Shown here: in pieces, positions 32,441 to 44,102 of the stretch
How the letters are laid out: each line of letters begins with the position of its first letter
Numbering within the stretch: position 1 is the stretch's first letter
Origin: Halictus rubicundus
Taxonomy: Eukaryota > Arthropoda > Insecta > Hymenoptera > Halictidae
Reading direction: 5' to 3'
Length of the DNA: 64,000 bases
Assembly: GCF_050948215.1 (NCBI RefSeq)
Contig: NC_135155.1
Coordinates: 15,837,001 to 15,901,000, forward strand
Program-made: the position numbers and the translations under genes
Notes under the pieces: generated by a model
The model's input: only the letters and a program-made list of their open reading frames with translations
Told to the model about the DNA's origin: nothing
The model's database searches: none

Positions 32441-32822
32441 GCCTGCGTCCTGACTAACCCGGCAATGGCAGAGATAGGCTAACTGTACTCCCCTCAATTT
32501 CCCCTGTCCGGCGGCACTGGCTCCATCAGTGAAAGACCATTTGCCCTCCATTTTCTCTGATCCCCGAAATGAATGGGCCTCCTCCGTACGTTCGCAGCGT
32601 CCATTTAAGAAAGACAGTGGAGCCATTCTTTTTTGTTGCGAACGGTGACATTGCCTAACGAAGAACGCGTCGGATGAAGTCCGGCAGATGCGCGGAAATA
32701 CCGGGGAGAGGCGCGAATACACAAAAGGCTCGAATCCCTAAATGGGTCGCAAGCTTTTTGATCGAGCTTTCAGTCCTCGATGCGCGTCCGCCACTCCAAC
32801 CCCTCGAGCTCATTCTTTCGCA

Positions 32823-32829
32823 CTCTCTC

Positions 32830-32901
<72 letters not shown>
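32823..32901. repeat. (CT)n microsatellite, about 79 bp
   Basis: Almost uninterrupted CT dinucleotides, the longest microsatellite in the window. Open frames through it are artefacts. Confidence 0.98.
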
Positions 32902-32906
<5 letters not shown>

Positions 32907-35039
32907 CTCTGCTCATTGTGATCCCGCCGGGTGAAACTGATTCCTTAGCCGAGCCTCCACAATCAGAGTCAAACGGAAGTTTCTCTTCTCCCCATTCCTT
33001 TATCCCGATCCAGCCTCCCTCGTGCCGAGTCACACTTTATCGGGATTCCGCCATTCACCGATTGAACGTCTGGTCCACGGTTTATTCGGATTCACGAACC
33101 GTTTATCTCCGCCCCCCACCCCACCTAATTGGCCAGATTACTGTGTTTTCTTTCCCGATGTTCTCGCTTTGAACACTCTATCGACAACGTGTCGGTAATA
33201 CAGATTTCTGTATTAAATTAAGACTAGATTTTTGGGGACCACTACAAGTGACGATTTCACGTTACTTTATAAAAATAACAAGAATGTGTGTCTATCCTCT
33301 TTATCAATCTTTTTTTTTTTAATATACAAAGATAAATAAATTTGTTCGTAAATTAAAATTTATTATAATCCAATATTTTGACGTCGACCCAGCGTTAAAT
33401 GGGTATTCCCATTTCGAGCCGTCGATTGTAGACAATTTATGACACAAAAATGGTTGGGTCATTATAGGTGTTTAAAATGTTGTATACATGTATGGATACA
33501 GTTGAAAATAACATAGTGTAATTTTTATAAACTTGTCGTTATTATTATTGAAATAGTCGAATCAAATGGGGCACATTTCAGTAAAACAAATTGTTCATTT
33601 ACATAAATAATTCTGTTGAAGAACTTGTGAGAACCGCGAACTTTGTTACGAACCTATTAGTTACGCTTTTTCATTATCTTTTAATTGAGTCCAGCATCAT
33701 TAGCGACTTCCATATTCATGAGCACGCCGACACATTCGCATTGGTAATTTATTGTTTGTTAATCAAACGACCAGATAATGTTAACGATCGGGTAATTATT
33801 ATTGTCTAAAGGATGATCATTATTCAATAAGTATTCCTCTGTCGTCGTATCTGTGCAACATCGCGTGCATTACATATTTACAAATTAATTTACGATATCA
33901 GATATTAAATAGAAATCTGTTCCACGTAATGCAGATATTAATGAGGTACAGCTCGAATCGGCCCTTTATATTGATTTCCATTAAAGCTGTCTCCTCATTC
34001 TCTATTTTCTGAGGATGTTTCCACGATTATAGATTAATGGATTATAGATTTAAATAGATCTAATCGGGCCGACCGCGTTTCCATTTGGAAATTTCGGATA
34101 CACGAGTCCCGCCACTTTGTTAGTTTAAATTTTTTAATTCCCTTATAATATCGCACGCATGGCGATAACCTCGAATTGAATTCCACTAACGTGAATACCC
34201 TACAATTCGCGTAATTCCTAACATAATTTTGAACCTTGGGAGTACCAAACTTTTGCGATAAATATACCGTTTTATTTCTGCTAATTATAAACTATATTTA
34301 AGAAAAAGTGAAATATATGTGCATGTAAAAAAATGGGAGTTGGATGTACGTATTTACTATGCAGAGGTTTTCTCGCGGATTTCTGCAATTGCGTAAGCCG
34401 AAGGCGTTACGATCTATGGGGTAATTAGCGTCGCGGGCGATCTCTCAATTTGCAACGTTTAATAAACCGTGTCGCAACGGCTTTGCGTTTGACGGTTACA
34501 GGGTCCAATGGCTCGTTTGAACCGTTTTAATCAACGGTTTCCGGCACGGGATCTTTCATACGACCTGGAGGAATCGGGCTCCGGTTAACTGAGAAACTTT
34601 CCTCCGCACTATACCAAGAGTTTCCGGTATTCGTTTCGCATAAGTTCCACCGGACGATAATGTAGAAATTAGCGGCGCGGAGGAGTCCCCCCCCCCCCCG
34701 ACTAATTAACCTAATAATAAAGTTGCGCCGGGAACAAGCGAGTCGAACGAAACCTGAGAAGTTTCCCTGAAATTCGCGCGATTATTCCGAGCCGATAAGT
34801 TTCCCTAGGCTCTTCGTTAACATAATAATTACCCGAATGAATGCCCGCGCCCGTACGCGGTGTTTGTTTCGCGTGGATTCGGTGGGAGCAACGAAGATTA
34901 TAATAATGATCGTTGTAGGTTTAGTGTTGGTTCGATGGGGTTACAGAAAAGTCAAAGGTAGACCGATAATAATAGCTTCGATTGGTAAATGTTTGGTGCG
35001 ATGAACTTCTTCCAATTAGAATTAATACAATACTCGCTA
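32902..35039. other. Non-coding, no gene recognised
   Basis: A 13-base C run lies at 34687-34699. 33225-33300 has a weak likeness to the ACACTAGATTTACGG family start (AAGACTAGATTTTTGGGGAC). Nothing else supported. Confidence 0.4.
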
Positions 35040-35580
35040 CTTGGACTTTAAATAAATCAAATTATGCACGTTATTCTTGAGACATGAAAATAATATTGTA
35101 GCTAATGTAAGACACAAGTATCTATATTGTATATATAAAATTTGGTGCGAATCCGACAACATTTGTAAATGTTATAAAATATTTATTGCGGTGGTGTACT
35201 GGATCAGGTCAGTGTATAGAGCGTTTGAATTTTTAAAAAATTATATATGCACATCAGACTTCAGATATAAAAATAATATTACAATTACTATAAGTTACAA
35301 GTATCAGGGTTATATATTTATAATTTAAATCGAATCCGACAACATTTGCAAAAGTTATTAAACATTCACTGGAATGATGCACTGAAACAGGACCGATGTG
35401 TAGAGTTAGAGTATTTTAACTTTAAACAAATAAACTATGACTTAAGATTTGAAAATAATATTGTAGCTACTGTAAGACACAAGTATCAGGATTATATATA
35501 TGAAATTTGAATCGGATCCGATAACATTTGCAAAAGTTATTAAACATTCAATGCAACGGTGTACCGTGTGTCCATCAGAA
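35040..35580. repeat. Tandem array, about 183-bp unit, 3 copies
   Basis: AATAATATTGTAGCT or variant starts at about 35089, 35272 and 35454. The unit carries ACACAAGTATCNNNATTATAT, AATCCGACAACATTTG and AAAAGTTATTAAACATTCA. Middle and last copies are closer to each other than to the first. Confidence 0.85.
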
Positions 35581-35777
35581 GATGGCAGTGAGAATCTTAT
35601 AAGCACCACGTGACATCCCCACTTTGCGCTACACGTCTTCTATTGGCCGAATCGCTTGACAGCAAAGCACGTATCGTGTGTGACTGGGACACAGCGAGCG
35701 GTGACCAGTGTTGCCAGATCAAGACTTGTTCCCCCACTCTAATTTCCGTGACACGTCTGAGTAAAGTAACTGACATA
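35581..35777. repeat. CAGTGTTGCCAGA-type dispersed repeat, third copy
   Basis: It contains CACGTGACATCCCC, TATTGGCCGAATCGCTTGAC and CAGTGTTGCCAGATCAAGAC, the same set of words as at 31.5-32.4 kb. It directly abuts the TTAA element at 35778. Confidence 0.6.
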
Positions 35778-36002
35778 TTAACACTAGATTTACGGGACCC
35801 GTCAAAATGACGGTTTCTAATATCTTTAATTTACGAATATTGAAATTGTAAAGATGCATCCACGAGGAATTATTTGACAAATTCATTTCTTTGCATATAT
35901 ATTCTTAAAAAGATGGCCACAAATTTTGACAGATACAATCGTGTTATTTTTGTAAAGTAATGTAAAATAGTAATTTTTAGTGATCCGTAAACCTAGTGTT
36001 AA
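35778..36002. mobile_element. Complete TTAA miniature element, ACACTAGATTTACGG family, 225 bp
   Basis: TTAACACTAGATTTACGG at the left and CCGTAAACCTAGTGTTAA at the right are 18-bp inverted ends with one mismatch, flanked by TTAA on both sides (35778-35781, 35999-36002). This is the best-preserved of the three copies (others 13040-13227, 31150-31374). TTAA targets are the mark of piggyBac-type transposition. Non-coding, so it would need a transposase supplied elsewhere. Confidence 0.85.
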
Positions 36003-37679
36003 AAAAGAAGTTTGTTGGAATTCAGGTTGGAAAATGTTTATTTCGCAGAAGGATCCTGTTTACCGATCAAACTGCCACGAATCCGCGGTAACGCATTGTT
36101 TCCTTGGAGGACCTAGACGCGGAACAGAATCCATCGCAGCAACTCATCAAATTTCGAGCAGAAGCGTCCGCTCTAATTTCAGCGCGTGAAAGTTTCAGCA
36201 ACCGCGGGACTCCATCAGAATTATCATACGCTTTACATAATTCCGTCAGCTTGTAAATTCGAGTACATTAAATTCCGTCGCCGCCATTCCGCCAGCTAGG
36301 AAAATAGAGCGAGCCTCGCCTCGGCCACCTCGCTTTCGATTTTCATCTCTTTGCGACTTTAATGCATCGAAACCGTCGGTCTCCGCTAACGAAGCGAACG
36401 CCGGGCCTCGAAAAATCCGGAAATCAGATCTCGAATGATCAAGCGAGTTCAGATGAGCCCGGAGTCTCGTCTGTGAGGGCGCACTTGTGTTGGAACTGCA
36501 ATAATCGATTGCAGCGGTGATGAGAGCGAAGCTAGAAGTGCAGTCTACTTTCTTTTTTAATCGAAGCGTTTGCATTAACGGGGTAGACCCGCTTCGATAT
36601 CTAAAAATGTCTTCCGAGGAATTTTTTCCAGGAGAATTAACGAGCGAAAAATTCCGGGGTTTCACAATGGTGTTAACATGACTTTTGCCTGTATTCTCCA
36701 TCTTTTTTTTCGAGAACGGAATATTAAAAATTCCCGGAGTTATTCGGGGTTTTTGGGATAGCTTCGTTTTTGGTACATCGATGGATTTTTTGGAACAATT
36801 TTTTCAATTATTAAACTAGAAGGTATTATCTAAAATGTAGCTCGGATATTTTGGAAAATTTAGTGGTTTAATCGGTTATAACTTCGAAAGTGTTAGAGAT
36901 ATCAAAAAAGTCCCTTGCTATATTTTAGAGTAGTCTATTCAGAATACTCGTTTGAAATCTTAAGCAAGTCGTAGCTAATGAATTTAGAAACTTGATATTA
37001 TACAATTAGTATATGTACTTCTGAGCATTTGTTACGAATGATTGCGACACGGTCACAATTTCTATGAAGAGTCATGCACAGTCGCAATGCAAGAGAAAAT
37101 TGTATGCTTAAATCATGAATAATACAATTAAAATTGAGAATAAAATTTCTATTGAAGTCAACTGAGCTACATCGATCTTGCTCTACGTCGAGCCAAAGCT
37201 AAGGGTTCTATTTGATTAGCGTTCTCCGTGTTGCATTATTGTTAACACAATCGCATTTCGAAGGGACATCGATAAAAGCAGCGACAATAGAGGATCGAGG
37301 ATAATGCAGAATCATGCTCGCGAAGACTGGACACGGATTCCCATTATTCACAGCGAATGATTCGCTTCATCAATTTCAGTTGACCGATATAAAGTATGAA
37401 ATAAAAATTTACATCCTCCGTCGTTCTTCTTCCTTTTCCGCATAGTTACCAAGATGGAAATCAAGTCTGTCCACTGTTGCGTAACATTCTGCTGCCGTGG
37501 AACAACCGAGTGACAAAAAAAAAAAGTTGAAAGAGCGTTTGCACTATAAAATTCACCGAGCGGCATGTTTTCTTAGTGCTTCAGAGACAAATGGACGAAT
37601 TGTTTGTCGGACGTGTATTTTCACAACCGAAACACTGCATTAACTTTGAAACCGCAGAATGGAACACGTAGTAAATTTG
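36003..37679. other. Non-coding, no feature recognised
   Basis: A 151-codon minus frame at 36246-36701 in CpG-containing DNA shows no domain, signal peptide or repeat and is not supported. The remainder is AT-rich. Confidence 0.35.
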
Positions 37680-37990
37680 CATTGCTGTCGTGAGAAGCAT
37701 AGCATTGGTTTTAATCTCATAATCTCGTGTCTTATTTAACGTCACGAGACTGGCGGATCTTTATACGCAAAATAACAAGTTTTTAACCGAACTGCGAGAA
37801 ATAGAAGTTAAACGAACGCGTATTTCTTCGTTTAATAATTTTAATAAGCTGGGGCAAAAATGGGACACGAAATGAATTTGCATTGCTATCGTGAAAAACG
37901 TAGCACGGTTAAAAGTTTTATTCTTAAAATCTCATACTTTATTTAGCATTACGAGAATGTGGATCTTTATGCAAAAGAAAAAGCTTCTAT
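37680..37990. repeat. Two diverged copies of a segment with an AGACTGCGGATC-family end
   Basis: TTTGCATTGCTGTCGTGAGA (37677) and TTTGCATTGCTATCGTGAAA (37872) begin two roughly 195-bp copies. Each runs through TTATTTANCGTCACGAGA to GGATCTTTATRCRCAAAA. The element end and its flank were duplicated together. Confidence 0.6.
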
Positions 37991-38115
37991 GTTAACTGAA
38001 TATGAATAATAAGTTATGGCATAATGTGACAGTATTCGCATATTCCTCTGATGCAGCTTTCTTCGCAGTGCTGTGTTTCACGTTATCCAGTCTACGAATT
38101 TTTGCATCGATGTTT

Positions 38116-38116
<1 letters not shown>

Positions 38117-38159
<43 letters not shown>
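38117..38159. repeat. (GA)n microsatellite
   Basis: About 21 uninterrupted GA units. Confidence 0.97.
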
Positions 38160-38161
<2 letters not shown>

Positions 38162-38825
38162 CTGCTGCGATTTGGCAAATGTTTTCTTTCGATTGCACGA
38201 ACGTTTGTCGATTGCTTGTATAAATTTGCTCCCGTAAAAACCATATCCGAAGCCATCAAATCTGGCGATCTTACTGGCCAGTCAATATTGCCGCAATATA
38301 CACGAAAGAATCGTACACTGAAATCATTCTGGCCAGAGGCATTTAACAATTTCGACGCGTTCCTCCACCGTGTGGCCGTTCCACGATGATTTCCCAAAGT
38401 TTTTACCATTTGATTGACAAAACACGATCGACCAAACAAATCCAGACCAGCACTGCCGGCTAATTGAAATCGCGTGGTTGCTGCAGCCGCACTCGGTCGA
38501 AACGGGACAGTGTAACCAGCTATTAGTGCATTGCGGATCTTCGAACTCGGTATATATTAACAGTCATCGATCGCATTTTCACGTGACGACTTTTCCTGTC
38601 ATAAACCGTCATCCTCTTATTCCAAGTTCTGCAAAATAATCTCTGAATAGTCTCTCTACACCGGTGGTTCTTAACCCGGGGTGCGAGAGAAGTTTATAAA
38701 TTTTCGATCGAAAATTTATTTCTCAATAAATACATTATCATGCAGTACATGTAATTTTCGAAATAAAGAAATAGAAACACATTTCTCAAGGGGGTGGCAG
38801 AACTTATTTTTAGATTAAAGGTTAC
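38160..38825. other. Non-coding, no feature recognised
   Basis: No gene or shared repeat is supported. Confidence 0.4.
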
Positions 38826-39261
38826 GGGCCCGGTCTTCGTAGATTCGCGATAAGGTAGAGTGACTACATTACCGACGAAAAATGGTTTCACGTGCCTCAA
38901 GTTTTCGTCCTTAAATAAGAACATTTTGTCGCTGGTAAAGGGCTCGTTCGAAAGAGGAAGGTTCGATCTAGCGCGCGCTGGTCAGCAGCTGCCGAGATTA
39001 TGCAGATATTTGGTGATATAAGCATTAGAAGTAGGCTTGATCCAACTTAAGGGCCCGGTCTTCGTAGATTCGCGATAAGGTAGAGTGACTACATTACCGA
39101 CAAAAAATGGTTTCACGTGCCTCAAGTTTTCGTCCTTAAATAAGAATATTCTGTCGCTGGTAAAGGGCTCGTTCGAAAGAGGAAGGTTCAATCTAGTGCG
39201 CGCTGGTCAGCAGCTGCCGAGATTATGCAGATATTTGGTGATATAAGCGTTAGAAGTAGGC
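38826..39261. repeat. Tandem duplication, 225-bp step, about 97 percent identical
   Basis: GGGCCCGGTCTTCGTAGATT begins at 38826 and again at 39051, and about 210 bp after each are nearly identical, to GATATAAGCRTTAGAAGTAGGC. Only a handful of differences are seen, so it is recent. The second copy is the left part of the TTAA element at 39047-39589. Confidence 0.92.
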
Positions 39262-39589
39262 CAAAAATTGACGATGCCGTCTGCCGTGGAATCCGAGCAT
39301 TTTTCTGCCATTGGATGAGTTTTCTGGATGAAATCGAGAGCAACGCGCACTAGAAAATATCTCCAGCTACAAATTGAGCTATATTTTGTCTTGACTCTCT
39401 GCGAAATAAAGTCGAAAAACTTGAAGCACGTTTCTGGCGTCGGAATTCATAATATCGATAATGCAGAGGAAAAAATGTGAGAAGTTTAGTCAGAGACTTA
39501 AGACCCGTGGGATCAAGACCAAGACGGATCTTAAGTCTGTGAATGGAAATTATTAATTAAAAAGTCACGTGACTATCCCGGGCCCTTAA
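39047..39589. mobile_element. TTAA-flanked element with GGGCCCGG ends, 543 bp
   Basis: TTAAGGGCCCGG at 39047-39058 and CCGGGCCCTTAA at 39578-39589 are exact inverted repeats that include TTAA targets. A subterminal hairpin (AGACTTAAGA at 39496, TCTTAAGTCT at 39529) lies near the right end. Non-coding. TTAA duplication and GGG-type ends suggest piggyBac-like mobilisation. A further left end at 38826 lacks TTAA and results from the duplication. Confidence 0.65.
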
Positions 39590-42188
39590 GAATTAAACGT
39601 ATACTCGATCAACGCGAAGTTGAGTCGAATGAAGCTCCGGAGATTTCCATGATTCGCGAAGGATCCATGACGGTCGTCGCCGGTGATATTCAAATCGTCA
39701 ACGACGCGCTTTGTAAATTGACTCCTGGCCAATTCATGGAAATTTATTCGGTCTTGTTCGTACCCGCTCCACATTCGTACCGGGAATGTTCGGCGAGTTT
39801 TAAGAAAGAGACGTAAAATTCCGCCGAGGAAAACCAGTTCAATGCCGGCAGTAAATTCTCCCCGTCTAGTTATCGTTATTATTGTTGTAGAACGCGTTGA
39901 CTCGGGAATATGGCGCTCTTGGAATTCCGCGCGGAGTGCCAACCACTTTTCTAAAGTGAACTTCCCGGAGAGTACCTCGAAACCCTACGCTTAGTCGCGT
40001 TTTCCTAATGGTGGCGCGAGATTGCAAATGTTAAACCTTCTGGCACCTTGTACAATCAATTAAAAAGGTCTCCGTACACTCTTGATAATGAAGTAACTCT
40101 CCTCAAAGTTGTACAAATGATTTGTATTTTCTCAAGAACTTGGAGAATTAGTTTACTCGAAGAAAGGTTTAACCCTCAGCTGGTACGATGACATGTTAAC
40201 AAATATTTAATCAATGCTCAGGATTTGAAACGAAAATTAACGTTTGAATGTAGCACATGAAACTACATTTTATGCTACAAAAAAAAAAACGTGTAACAAA
40301 ACGCTCGCAATGAAGGCGTGTTTAAAGATCGTATCAAGTGACGTAGATGAAATCTCACGAAGTAAATGACCAATTATTGTGGAATTTTTATAGGCTATTT
40401 CACATATTACTGCCTCGTCGGTACCCAAATTAGATTTTTATACTACGTTTATTATGCCTCTTTTATTAAAAAATTGCTGAGAAGGTGAAGTTTTGGAATT
40501 TGCAATTTCTCTGCGTTCGCCATTTTGTCAATTTATAATAGGAATTATTTATCTCAGTATGGACGATAAAACTGTGAGCCGCTGTGGACCCACATAAATT
40601 AATGCTAATAATTGTTTAATGCGTAACAATTGATAATATAACTATTTGTGGGGTTAATAAGGGTTAATTCTTGCGAAACTATCAAGCAAGAAAACACGAA
40701 GATCCGTGAAATCAGACAGTTCACATGCACCAGCCTAACATTTTACGAAAGGAAATTAAATGCGGGGTGCGTGACAAGTGTCATTTAACGTGGAGAAGTC
40801 AGAAACGAGAGAGTGTAGCAAATTGAAACTGCAGTGACATAATTTGCGCCTTTATCTTGATCCCTGTCTCGGAAGTTACACAAAAGTTCGAATTTAACGG
40901 CGACGATGACGGAAATTAGTGTCTCAAGTATTCTCTTCCAGTTTCTCCAACCATCACATTCATCACCCCTTACTATTATGCGATAAATTGCAGAGTATGC
41001 AATCATTCGTGCGCATAATTTCATAATGTTATCACCCGACGCAAGAAACGTGTCACGCGTTGACATTATATTGAAAAATCTTTTTCTTCGTGTTGCCCGA
41101 TGACTTGCAAAGGTCATAGTTGCTTCAGGCCATAGCTACATTCATAATGATTATAGCTCCTCATTTTTTACTTTCGATCAGCAGAAGACCGGTATCGTGA
41201 CAACAGTCAACACACGTTTTTCGAAATATAATAAAAAAATATACGACTCATGTAATTTTGATTATCCCCACTTTAAAATAATATCTCGTGTACTCCAAAT
41301 ACTCGTAAATACGTGTGCAAAATGTTAGCGCAAAAAGTTCAATAATTCTGCTGAAAAAGATCATGGTGTTCAAAACATGGTGTATGGTGCATAAAACGTG
41401 CTCTATAAAAAAATATGTAACTCGTGCAATTTTTATTATTTTTCCTCGAAAGAAATAATGTATGTACACCAACTACCCACAAATACGTGTGCAAAATCCT
41501 GATGCAAAAGGTTCGATAGTTCTGCTGAGAAATATTCTTAAAAATTTGAGGGAAAACGGCCTCGAAAACCACAACGAAACAGGAGAAATGATTGCAAAAT
41601 GTTTGAAATGAGAACGTAAGATGATTATAAGATAAACGTAGAGAAAACTCACTTGAAGCTCAACCCATAGACCTTGACAGGCTCCGGGGATACCTCGCAG
41701 GAGAGACAACTCAACCAACGAAAACACTCGATGAACATTTTCGCAGATAAGATTGCGCACGATATCGAGACTGCAACGATCCCTGCAGATGCACTGTACA
41801 CTTTCGTTTTCGATCAGTTTCCGAGCCGCGGTTTTACTGGTAGCTCAGTTTTACCGACGTTGTTCACGATCCTGCCGATGATTATGTCATCGGGGCGCCG
41901 AGGCATGCTTCACTTTTGCAGATTGCCTTGCGAAACCATAAGTATCGCGAGCAAGTGCGCGGAGTTCGGTGAAATTGCGACGAAACAGTGCTCGGAATAT
42001 TGGGTCCACCATTTCGAACAACGTACAACAGGATCTTTCGAGACACTGTCCCGAAAAAATAATTCTAAACGCAGTGCTGGGTAAAATTGATTAAAAAATG
42101 TATCAGGTCAATATGAGATTTTTCTTCAATTTTTTAGTTTTTCATTTTTGCACGTGCAGAAATGCGGGACAAACAATAAAAGAAACCT
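39590..42188. other. Non-coding, no gene recognised
   Basis: Frames at 39586-39942 (118 codons, minus), 40785-41117 (110 codons, minus) and 41674-42084 (136 codons, plus) lack domains, and I do not assign them. 41248-41572 holds a diverged direct repeat (TCGTGTACTCCAAATACTCG at 41285, CACCAACTACCCACAAATAC at 41467, each followed by CGTGTGCAAAAT), step about 183 bp. Confidence 0.4.
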
Positions 42189-42313
42189 GCGTGGATTTTA
42201 TGTATTTATAACGAAATTGAGTTGGTGAAATTTAAAATGGCAATGAAAATATATTATTTTGAATCTATTAAAATTATTAAAGAGCAAACAATTTTTATTT
42301 TGCATAGAGATCG
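42189..42313. mobile_element. Diverged AGACTGCGGAT-family element
   Basis: TGGATTTTATGTATTTATAA at the left and ACAATTTTTATTTTGCATAG followed by AGATC at the right resemble the two ends of the complete copy 100 bp downstream, in the same orientation. The terminal bases are eroded. Confidence 0.55.
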
Positions 42314-42414
42314 AAAATGTAATTATGGCAACGACGTTGTGAATGGAAGATTCTTGACGCAATGATAAACATCTTGGTAGACCTATCGAGATTGATAAGC
42401 TATCTAGACTGCGG

Positions 42415-42613
42415 ATTTTATGCATTTCTGATAAAAGTCAGTGGGAAGTGAAATATAAAACAGTGGGAAGATAAAATAATTCAAGAATGTCAACGTATCA
42501 TCAACTTACAACCCGTATTAGTAAAATGATTGAAAGAAACATATTTCTATTTGATCCTGATTTCTTGCAACTACTGAAGACAATTTTTATTCTGCATAAA
42601 GATCTGCAGTCTA
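42415..42613. mobile_element. Complete AGACTGCGGAT-family miniature element, 199 bp
   Basis: It starts TAGACTGCGGATTTTATGCA and ends TGCATAAAGATCTGCAGTCTA, inverted ends of about 20 bp with few mismatches. Before the right end stands AATTTTTATTC, as in other copies. Non-coding. The flanking bases are CTA on both sides, compatible with a TA target, but this is too short to be sure. Confidence 0.82.
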
Positions 42614-43668
42614 TCAGTTGTTCAATCCTCGTTATTTTCAGTATTTTAAAAATCAGTTTTAAAAGCTATTTTAAAAATTTAGTGCTCCGAATAAAAGATT
42701 ACAGTTTTGAAGTTATGTGCACCTTTTAGTTTAAAAATTATTAACTATTATCCACTGCACGGAGTTACATTTTACCCAACACTGCGTCAACTTTTTCAGA
42801 AATCCTTGGGAATCAAAGTTAAAAGCTTTTTACTCAAACTAAATTCTTAAAAATCCATTTAAAATTCCTTATCCCTCCGTTGCAAAATAAAACCTCGCCT
42901 ATAAATTATGATCATTTAACCTCACAGATTTCACTATTTACGTCATTCTATTACAGCTTCAGTTTTAATTTAGGACGCTCATAAAATATCGTCTTCGTTT
43001 GGTTTCACAATTTTCGGGAATTACATTCCGCTAGAGCTCCGCTCTCGATTTAATTTATACGAAAACACTGTGGCAATGTAAATGGTAAAGAAGAGGGGTC
43101 TTTTAGTGTGTCTGTTTACATTTCTCTGCGGATTAATTAAGAAACACGTGGACGATTGTTTATACAAGATTTACACTTGATTGCTTCGCGGGTTTAACGC
43201 ACGAGGAGCGCCATAGGCTTGTTCGGCCATTTAATGGTAACTGAAGCATGAACAGCGGGAAGGTTACATGTTCCATACGTTCACGTATACTTCGTGACCA
43301 GACACGAAGGACAACTGAAGGAAGCCATACTTTTTTTCGCAATACTCGAGTTTACCGTCGTAGATTTGTTTGGACACTGAGAGAGCAAACAAAAAGTTCA
43401 CAAATCAGCTGCTTCAACATTTTGACGGTCGCGAACGTACCAGAAAACACTCGGGTTGCCGAGCCATTTTTCAAACAAGTCTTATTCACAAACTGCCGAC
43501 CTTTGTGCATTTAAAAAATCAGTGGACTCCTTTACCAAACATACGTTCCCTGTTAAAATTACAAATGCTGGGTAAAAAATTCTTTCGAAAGACCAATAAA
43601 AATTTCGCTTTTAATTCGTGAAAAATGCAGATCGTAAACGTCGAATAATTTCATTTTCGTTAAAGACG
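42614..43668. other. AT-rich non-coding, no feature recognised
   Basis: Nothing supported. Overlapping short frames at 43248-43621 do not resemble a family. Confidence 0.4.
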
Positions 43669-44102
43669 GCTCAACTTCACCTTGGCAACCCAGAAATTTT
43701 TAACTTTTTATTATGCAATCCTGTACATCTTGATGAGAGAACGACAAAGATCAAAGTTTTAAGGCGAGGAATTCACTGGTTCAAAAATAATGCTTGTTTA
43801 CCATAAACTCGAGCGATTACACTTCGTTCTGGGACAAGCTGTCGTCGAACAATAATTAAAATATAGAGAATTGTTATCGATATCAGCGCGCGCTTGTGCT
43901 GGCATCCAGTGATGCCACTAATCACCAACATGGCGGCGTCCCTAGCTGTCAAAAACGTTGAAAATCGCTTTAAACACGCATAACTTTCGAACCAGTGAAT
44001 TCCTCGCCTAAAAGCTTCGATTTTTGGCATTTTCTCGTCAAGATATACAGAATTACGGAGTAAAAAGTTAAAAATTTCTGGGTTGCCAAGATGAAGTTTA
44101 AC
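43669..44102. repeat. Foldback with 132-bp arms and 170-bp spacer
   Basis: 43669-43800 and the reverse complement of 43971-44102 share CTTGGCAACCCAGAAATTTT, TAACTTTTTA, CATCTTGATGAGA/CATATCTTGACGAGA in matching order, and GGCGAGGAATTCACTGGTTC. By eye 85-90 percent identical. The spacer contains AACATGGCGGCGTCCCTAGC. It is a hairpin-capable miniature or foldback element. Confidence 0.85.

Noticed and set aside
32725..32750. GGCTCGAATCCC as a tRNA box B
   Set aside because: No A box or cloverleaf arms at the required spacing.
36246..36701. 151-codon minus-strand frame
   Set aside because: No domain, no repeat of known families, and no splice or promoter support; CpG-rich chance frame is the simpler reading.
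41674..42084. 136-codon plus-strand frame as a gene
   Set aside because: No recognised motif; the end overlaps AT-rich low-complexity sequence, and no homologue is recalled.
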